A stretch of 10,531 nt of DNA from positions 1-10,531 of the forward strand of contig JBASCW010000123.1 in the NCBI GenBank assembly GCA_049651845.1, written 5' to 3'. Positions 6,370 through 10,531 of the stretch are shown piece after piece. The position numbers and the translations under genes were made by a program. This DNA comes from RBG-16-66-20 sp049651845. GTDB lineage: Bacteria > Pseudomonadota > Gammaproteobacteria > Burkholderiales > SG8-39. Below the pieces are notes generated by a model. That model made no database searches, was not told the origin of the DNA, and worked only from the letters and a program-made list of their open reading frames with translations. Numbering within the stretch: position 1 is the stretch's first letter; every line of letters starts with the position of its first letter.

Positions 6370-6423
6370 CGGGCGCGATCCTGCCGGCGCACGCTTAGCG
6401 GGCGCGATCCTGCCGGCGCACGC
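6361..6423. repeat. Tandem duplication of a 29-bp unit across the kinase stop codon
   Basis: Two perfect adjacent copies of a 29-bp unit, 6361-6389 and 6390-6418, followed by a partial third start CACGC (6419-6423). The unit begins CACGCTTAGCGGGCGCGATC, so each copy contains the kinase's last bases and its TAG stop; the first stop is the one used. Since 29 is not a multiple of three, the second copy is read in a different frame if translation continued. It fills the gap between the convergent kinase and small-membrane-protein genes. I see no T-rich tail that would make it a terminator. Confidence 0.9.
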
Positions 6424-6427
6424 CTGA

Positions 6428-6547
6428 TCAGCGCTTGGGCGGCTTGGGGATGAACAGCAGCAGCGGCAGCGCGAGCGGCACCGCCGCCAGCGGGACCACG
6501 ACCGGCAGGATGTGGCGCAGGAACGAGGCGCGCAGCTTGCTCGGCAT
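6428..6547 (-). CDS. Small single-pass membrane protein, 39 residues, translationally coupled to the SDR gene
   Basis: Unrecognised family. The ATG (6545-6547 complement) shares its A with the TGA stop of the upstream SDR gene, giving TGATG, the classic arrangement for translational coupling. The product has a basic N-terminus (MPSKLRASFLRH), one hydrophobic helix of about 20 residues rich in Leu, Val, Ala and Pro (about 13-33), and a basic tail ending KPPKR. This charge pattern fits a single-pass inner-membrane peptide. It stops at TGA (6428-6430), just before the tandem repeat. A role with the SDR or with the binding protein is possible but only inferred from position. It could be a chance frame, but the exact coupling, coherent hydrophobicity and lack of any other gene here argue for it. 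Confidence 0.6.
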   Translation of the reverse strand: MPSKLRASFLRHILPVVVPLAAVPLALPLLLFIPKPPKR

Positions 6548-7350
6548 CAGTGGCCGATGTCCAGCGCGCCGCCGCCGTCGACCAGCAGGTCCACGCCGGT
6601 GATGAAGTTCGCCTCGTCCGAGGCGAGGAACAGCGCCGCGTTGGCGACGTCCCAGGCGGTGCCCATCTTGCGGCGCAGCGGCACGCGCGCGTCGCGCATC
6701 GCGGCGACCTCGGCGCGGCTCTTGCCGAGCTTGCGCGCGCGGGTATCGACCGCCATCGGCGTGTCCATGAGGCCGGGCAGGATGGCATTGACGCGCACGC
6801 CGCGGTCGGCGTTCTGGATCGCCAGCTGCTTGGCGAAGGCGACCATCGCCGACTTGCTCGCCTTGTAGGCGATGGTGGGATACTTCTCGATCGTGGCGAG
6901 CGAGGAGATCATCAGGATCACGCCGGACTGCTGCGCGCGCATCACCGGCACCGCGTGCTTGGCGGCCATCACCGCGCCGCGCAGGTTGACCGCGATGACG
7001 TTGTCGAAAGCGGCCTCGGTGATCTCCTCGAGCGGCGCGTCGCCGCCGCCCAGGCTCACGCCGACGTTGTAGTGCAGGATGTCGATGCGGCCCCAGCGCT
7101 TGCGCGCCTCGGCGACCATCGCCGCCATGTCGGCTTCGCGCGTGACGTCGGCCTGGAAGGCGCAGCAGTCGCCGCCGTCCTTTCGCACCAGCGCGGCGGT
7201 CTCCTCGGCGAGCGCGAGCTCGCGGTCCACCGCCATGATGCGCGCGCCCTCCTGCGCGAAGCGCAGGCAGGTCGCGCGGCCGTTGCCGAGTCCCGAGCCG
7301 GGGCTCTGTCCCGCGCCGACGATGATCGCGGTCTTGTTTGCCAGTCTCAA
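6547..7350 (-). CDS. SDR family NAD(P)-dependent oxidoreductase
   Basis: 267 residues, a classical short-chain dehydrogenase/reductase oxidising or reducing an alcohol/ketone with NAD(P). Seen: nucleotide-binding VGAGQSPGSGLGNG (11-24), a long glycine-loop variant; acidic Asp42 after the second strand (MAVD), which favours NAD over NADP; ADVT (67-70); NVG (95-97, the NAG site); Asn122; active-site Ser149/Ser150, YKASK (Tyr162, Lys166); PGLMDTPM (192-199); and the C-terminal GVDLLVDGG. The TTG at 7350 is chosen because it gives MRLANKTAIIVGAG, the usual family opening. Other in-frame choices are TTG at 7362, overlapping the upstream stop, and GTG at 7401, which would overlap the binding-protein gene. 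It is the middle gene of an operon with the Bug receptor upstream and the small membrane protein downstream. Substrate unknown. Confidence 0.9.
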   Translation of the reverse strand: MRLANKTAIIVGAGQSPGSGLGNGRATCLRFAQEGARIMAVDRELALAEETAALVRKDGGDCCAFQADVTREADMAAMVAEARKRWGRIDILHYNVGVSLGGGDAPLEEITEAAFDNVIAVNLRGAVMAAKHAVPVMRAQQSGVILMISSLATIEKYPTIAYKASKSAMVAFAKQLAIQNADRGVRVNAILPGLMDTPMAVDTRARKLGKSRAEVAAMRDARVPLRRKMGTAWDVANAALFLASDEANFITGVDLLVDGGGALDIGH

Positions 7351-7358
7351 AAAAGGGC

Positions 7359-8312
7359 TCAATCCACCTTCATGCCGGTCGCCTTCACCACGCCGGACCA
7401 CTTCGCGATGTCGTCATGCAGGAACTTGTCGAACTGCTCGATCGTCATGCTCATCGGCGTGGCGCCCTGCTTGCTCCAGTTCTCCTTCACGTCGGCCGCG
7501 TTGAGAACCTTGGTCACCTCGACGTTCAGGCGCTCTAGCACCGGCCGCGGCGTGCCGGCGGGGGCCATGAGGCCGAGCCAGATGCCGGTCTCGTAGCCCG
7601 GCACGCCGGCCTCGGCGATCGTCGGCACGTCGGGCAGCACGCTCGAGCGCGTCTTGCCGGTGGTGCCCATCGCCTTGAGCTTGCCGGCGCGCACGTTCGG
7701 CGCCATCGTGGTGATGGCGTCGATCATCATGTGCACCTGGCCGCCGAGGATGCCGGCGCGTGCGCCGTCGCTGCCCTTGTAGGGTACGTGCACGATATCC
7801 ACGCGCGCCATCGCCTTGAACAGCTCGCCCGCCATGTGATACGGCGTGCCCGGGCCGGAGGACGCGTAGTTGAGCTTGCCCGGGTGCGCATTGGCCTGCG
7901 CGAGCAGCTCGCGCAGATTGTTCGACTGGACGTCCGGGTGCACCACCATCAGCAGATCGGAGTAGTTCACGCCGTTGATCGGCACGAGGTCGCGCATCAG
8001 CTGGTAGGGCTTCTTCGGAATCAGCGTCTCGTTGACGGTGTGCGTGTTCGACATCATGAGCAGCGTGTAGCCGTCGGGCGCGGATTTCGCGACCGCGTCG
8101 CTGCCCACGACGGCGCCGCCGCCCGGCCGGTTCTCGACCACGAATGGCTGTCCCATGGTCACCGACAGGCGCGCGCCGATGAAGCGCGCGTAGATGTCGG
8201 CCGGTCCGCCGACGCCGAACGGCACGACGATCTTCACCGAGCGCGAGGGATAGGGCTGCGCCTGCGCGGCGCAGGCGCACAGGCTGAGCGACAGCAACGC
8301 AATGCGGATCAT
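7359..8312 (-). CDS. Bug-family (TctC-like) tripartite tricarboxylate transporter substrate-binding protein
   Basis: 317 residues, the normal length for periplasmic Bug/TctC receptors that bind carboxylates or related small acids. A Sec signal peptide is clear: MIR, a hydrophobic core, then CAAQA with cleavage expected after Ala18, giving QPYPSRSVK. Family stretches: KIVVPFGVGGPADIYAR (27-43), VENRPGGGAVVGSDAVA, PDGYTLL, YASSGPGTPYHMAGELF, VPYKGSDGA, and APAGTPRPV near the C-terminus. No TctA or TctB membrane subunits are present, which is common for the many orphan receptors in Burkholderiales; the ligand cannot be deduced. The start at 8312 is supported by GGAGGAGGAG 6 nt upstream. It is the first gene of the leftward operon and is divergent from the dehydratase gene. 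Confidence 0.93.
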   Translation of the reverse strand: MIRIALLSLSLCACAAQAQPYPSRSVKIVVPFGVGGPADIYARFIGARLSVTMGQPFVVENRPGGGAVVGSDAVAKSAPDGYTLLMMSNTHTVNETLIPKKPYQLMRDLVPINGVNYSDLLMVVHPDVQSNNLRELLAQANAHPGKLNYASSGPGTPYHMAGELFKAMARVDIVHVPYKGSDGARAGILGGQVHMMIDAITTMAPNVRAGKLKAMGTTGKTRSSVLPDVPTIAEAGVPGYETGIWLGLMAPAGTPRPVLERLNVEVTKVLNAADVKENWSKQGATPMSMTIEQFDKFLHDDIAKWSGVVKATGMKVD

Positions 8313-8318
8313 GAGGTT

Positions 8319-8328
8319 CTCCTCCTCC
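8319..8328 (-). promoter_or_regulatory. Strong ribosome-binding site of the Bug receptor gene
   Basis: GGAGGAGGAG on the minus strand, 6 nt before the ATG at 8312. It is the strongest Shine-Dalgarno sequence in the window and suggests high expression of the periplasmic receptor. Confidence 0.7.
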
Positions 8329-8337
8329 GCGGAAGCT

Positions 8338-8343
8338 TAAAAT
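8338..8343 (+). promoter_or_regulatory. Candidate -10 box for the dehydratase gene
   Basis: TAAAAT in the 43-nt divergent gap between the Bug receptor gene and the dehydratase, matching five of six consensus bases. It would start a transcript near 8350, only a few bases before the ATG at 8356, so the mRNA would be nearly leaderless. No convincing -35 element is seen. An in-frame TAA within the box rules out a start further upstream. Confidence 0.35.
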
Positions 8344-8355
8344 AGCTGCCGGGAA

Positions 8356-10044
8356 ATGAACACAAGAAAAGCGAAATTCATCCGGATTCTGCCGTCCCGC
8401 GTCACGGTCGAGGGGCTGGATCGCGCGCCGCACCGCGCGTTCCTGCGCGGGCTGGGCCTGTCCGACCGCGACATCCGGCGCCCGTTCGTCGGCGTCGCCT
8501 CCACCGACGGCCGCGTCACGCCCTGCAACGCGCTGCTCGGCACGCTCGCCAAGGAGGCCTGCGCGGGCGTGCGCGACGCGGGCGGCGTGCCGTTCGACTT
8601 CGCATCCATCTCGGTCGCGGATTCGATGTCCATGAACCACGCCGGCATGCGCTACTCGCTGGTGTCGCGCGAGATCATCGCCGACGGCGTCGAGGCGGTG
8701 GCGCGTGGCCACGCCTACGACGCGCTGGTCGGCTTCGCCGGCTGCGACAAGACGCTCCCCGGGATGATGATGGCGATGGTGCGCCTCAACCTGCCCGCGG
8801 TGTTCATGTTCGGCGGCGCGGCGCTGCCCGGGCGCCTGCGCGGTAGGGACGTGACCGTGCTCGACACCTACGAGGCGGTCGGCGGCGTCTACGCCGGCAC
8901 CGTCTCGCGCAAGGAGCTCGACCTGCTCGAGCACGTCTGCCTGCCCGGGTTGGGCGCCTGCCCGGGCCAGTTCAGCGCCAACACCATGGCGATGGTCTCC
9001 GAGACGCTCGGCCTCGCGCTGCCCGGGTCGGCCACGATGCCTGCCGTTGCTCCTGAAAGACGGGCTTTTTCAAGAGGAGCAGGCAAGACGGTCATGGATA
9101 TCCTGAGAAACGGCGGTCCGCTGCCGCGCGAGCTGGTGACGAGGAAAAGCCTCGAGAACGCCTGCGCGGCGGTGGCGGCGACCGGCGGCTCGACCAATGC
9201 AGGGCTGCACATTCCCGCGATCGCGCACGAGGCGGGCATCAAGTTCTCGCTCGACGACCTCGCGCGCGTGTCGAAGCGCACGCCGTACCTGGCCGACATG
9301 AAGCCAGGAGGCAAGTACCTGGCCAAAGACCTGCACGAGATCGGTGGCGTGTACGCGGTGCTGAAGGAGCTGCTCGAGCGCGGCGTATTGCACGGCGACT
9401 GCCTGACGATCTTTGGCACCTCATTGGAAAGCGAGCTCAGATCGCATCCGGGAGCGGACGGCAAGGTGGTCCACAGAAAGCCGATCCTGAAGACCGGTGG
9501 CATCGTGGTGCTCAAGGGCAACCTCGCGCCCGACGGCGCGCTGCTCAAGGTTGCGGGCCTCAAGTCGCTGCGCTTCGAGGGCCGCGCGCGCGTGTTCGAT
9601 TCCGAGGAAGCCTGCGTCGAAGTGGTCCGCAGGCGCGCCTACCAGCCCGGCGACGTGCTGGTGATCCGCTACGAGGGTCCGAAAGGCGGCCCCGGGATGC
9701 GCGAGATGCTGGGCGTCACAGCGCTGCTCTATGGCCAGGGTGCAGGCGAGAAAGTAGCGCTCGTCACCGACGGCCGCTTCTCGGGCGCCACGCGCGGGAT
9801 GATGGTCGGCTACGTCTCGCCCGAGGCCGGCGTCGGCGGGCCGCTGGCGCTGGTGAGGAGCGGGGACAAGATCGTGATTGATGCTGTCAAGGGTTTGCTC
9901 TCAGTTGATCTTTCGCCCCGGGAGATGAGGAGCAGAACCTCCAGACTACCGAAACAGTCTTTGTCCGGGGTCCTCGAGAAATACGCTGCACAAGTCGGTT
10001 CGGCATTCCGCGGCGCCGTCACCCATAGCGGACCAGGGAAATAA
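8356..10044 (+). CDS. ilvD: Dihydroxy-acid dehydratase (IlvD/Edd family)
   Basis: 562 residues, full family length. IlvD dehydrates 2,3-dihydroxy-isovalerate and its homologue to 2-keto acids in valine/isoleucine synthesis, using an Fe-S cluster and Mg2+. Seen: three cluster cysteines, TPCN (Cys57), GCDKTLPGM (Cys130) and GACPGQF (Cys202); the Mg site around DSMSMNHAGM (89-98) and Asp131-Lys132; GGSTNAGLH (277-285); and the late TDGRFSGATRGMM (471-483) containing the catalytic Ser. Three cysteines with TPCN suggest a [2Fe-2S]-type enzyme. GACPG in place of the usual GACGG is unusual. No other ilv or leu genes are nearby, and the divergent binding-protein/SDR operon leaves open a catabolic sugar-acid dehydratase role. 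Several AT-richer patches with AGA/AGG arginine codons occur. No well-placed Shine-Dalgarno: GGGA is only 1-2 nt before the ATG. An intrinsic terminator overlaps its stop. Confidence 0.9.
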   Translation: MNTRKAKFIRILPSRVTVEGLDRAPHRAFLRGLGLSDRDIRRPFVGVASTDGRVTPCNALLGTLAKEACAGVRDAGGVPFDFASISVADSMSMNHAGMRYSLVSREIIADGVEAVARGHAYDALVGFAGCDKTLPGMMMAMVRLNLPAVFMFGGAALPGRLRGRDVTVLDTYEAVGGVYAGTVSRKELDLLEHVCLPGLGACPGQFSANTMAMVSETLGLALPGSATMPAVAPERRAFSRGAGKTVMDILRNGGPLPRELVTRKSLENACAAVAATGGSTNAGLHIPAIAHEAGIKFSLDDLARVSKRTPYLADMKPGGKYLAKDLHEIGGVYAVLKELLERGVLHGDCLTIFGTSLESELRSHPGADGKVVHRKPILKTGGIVVLKGNLAPDGALLKVAGLKSLRFEGRARVFDSEEACVEVVRRRAYQPGDVLVIRYEGPKGGPGMREMLGVTALLYGQGAGEKVALVTDGRFSGATRGMMVGYVSPEAGVGGPLALVRSGDKIVIDAVKGLLSVDLSPREMRSRTSRLPKQSLSGVLEKYAAQVGSAFRGAVTHSGPGK

Positions 10045-10065
10045 GGGGGTCGGATCCCCTTTTTT
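10043..10065 (+). terminator. Intrinsic terminator after the dehydratase gene
   Basis: The stem AAGGGGG/CCCCTTT (10043-10049 with 10056-10062, including one G-T pair) encloses a 6-nt TCGGAT loop and is followed by a run of six T (10060-10065). Its left arm begins inside the dehydratase TAA stop. It should end the dehydratase transcript before the HflX gene 20 nt later, so that gene probably has its own promoter. Confidence 0.85.
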
Positions 10066-10084
10066 CGGGTAGGCTGCGCGCCCC

Positions 10085-10531
10085 ATGCTTCAGGATACGA
10101 AGGAAAAGCCCAGGCGCGCGCTGGTAGCGGCCGTGCAGCTGTCCGGCGTCAGCGATCTCGAATTCGAAGCGTCGCTCGCCGAGCTGCGCCAGCTCGCCAA
10201 GACGCTCGGCTTCGAGGTGGTCGGCCGCTTCACGCAGAAGCGCGCCCAGTTCGACCAGACCGCGTACTTCGGCACCGGCAAGCGCGAAGAACTGCGCTTT
10301 CTCGCGCAGGACGCCGATCTGATTCTGGTCGACCACGAGATCTCGCCGTCGCAGGCGCGCAACCTCGAGAAGGAGACCGGCTGCGAGGTCATGGACCGCA
10401 CCATGGTGATCCTCGAGATCTTCCACCGCCATGCGCGCTCGCGCGCCGCGCGCGCGCAGGTCGAGATCGCGCGCCTGGGCTACATGGCGCCGCGCATGCG
10501 CGAGGCGGCCAAGCTCGCCGGCCCGCAGGGC
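10085..10531 (+). CDS. hflX: HflX-family GTPase, N-terminal 149 residues (runs off right edge)
   Basis: Open from the ATG at 10085 to the window end with no stop. The visible part is the HflX N-terminal nucleotide-binding domain and the start of the linker: YFGTGKREEL (61-70), VDHEISPSQARNLEKETG (82-99), VMDRTMVILEIF (102-113), and a helical segment ARAQVEIARLGY (122-133). HflX is a ribosome-associated GTPase that splits stalled 70S ribosomes, acting in the cytosol in stress recovery. The GTPase G motifs lie outside the window. The linker reads EIFHRHARSRAARAQVEIA rather than the canonical DIFARRARTREGKLQVELA, so this may be a divergent paralogue. It is not next to hfq as in many proteobacteria. 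No clear Shine-Dalgarno is seen before the ATG. Confidence 0.88.
   Translation, partial: MLQDTKEKPRRALVAAVQLSGVSDLEFEASLAELRQLAKTLGFEVVGRFTQKRAQFDQTAYFGTGKREELRFLAQDADLILVDHEISPSQARNLEKETGCEVMDRTMVILEIFHRHARSRAARAQVEIARLGYMAPRMREAAKLAGPQG

Noticed and set aside
5451..6398. 315-codon rightward frame inside the kinase
   Set aside because: Plus-one shadow of the kinase gene with a composition typical of GC-rich shadow frames.
6361..6423. The 29-bp repeats as a CRISPR array
   Set aside because: The copies are directly adjacent with no spacers, only two are complete, and one overlaps a coding end.
6370..6427. Bidirectional terminator between the kinase and the small membrane protein gene
   Set aside because: No GC stem followed by a T run is seen in either direction; the region is only the tandem repeat.
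7414..8934. 506-codon leftward frame across the Bug receptor and dehydratase start
   Set aside because: Arg/Ala/Gly-rich shadow that crosses two well-supported genes on opposite strands; no recognisable domain.
10019..10432. 137-codon leftward frame opposite hflX
   Set aside because: The rightward frame encodes clear HflX motifs; the leftward frame has no recognisable domain and crosses the terminator.

Overview
The window looks like a chromosomal segment from a GC-rich betaproteobacterium, most likely Burkholderiales or a relative. I judge this from the high GC content, the codon use, a Bug/TctC-type periplasmic binding protein (a family greatly expanded in that order), the HCCA-isomerase-like thioredoxin-fold enzyme, and the general style of the metabolic genes. 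The taxonomy is inference only. I see no tRNA, rRNA, CRISPR array or prophage.

Layout. The left edge (1-126) holds the first codons of a leftward transposase gene and the probable end of its insertion sequence. Next comes a leftward pair, a class II aldolase/adducin-family gene followed 15 bp later by selO (protein AMPylase). Upstream of the aldolase lies a rightward 40-codon remnant of a cysteine synthase gene with an internal deletion; its stop overlaps the stop of a leftward GNAT acetyltransferase gene at a single CTAG. A rightward DsbA/HCCA-isomerase-family gene is divergent from the GNAT gene and is followed by a rightward TrhA/hemolysin III membrane protein gene. A leftward AtzH/HpxZ-like (NTF2-fold) gene converges on trhA and is divergent from a serine/threonine protein kinase with a C-terminal cyclic-nucleotide-binding domain.

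The right third contains a leftward operon of a Bug-type solute-binding protein gene, an SDR oxidoreductase gene, and a 39-codon small membrane protein gene missing from usual ORF lists, joined to the SDR stop by TGATG. Rightward and divergent from it is a dihydroxy-acid dehydratase (ilvD-like) gene ending in a clear intrinsic terminator. The window closes with the 5' part of a rightward HflX-family GTPase gene that runs off the edge.

Functionally this is a mosaic of small transcription units rather than one pathway. The best-supported linked sets are aldolase-selO and bug-SDR-small membrane protein, the latter divergent from the dehydratase. The most noteworthy points are the coupled small membrane protein, the kinase-cNMP fusion with a 29-bp tandem duplication across its stop codon, the decayed cysteine synthase remnant, and local composition patches inside selO and the dehydratase gene. 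I found no convincing new defence or mobile system.
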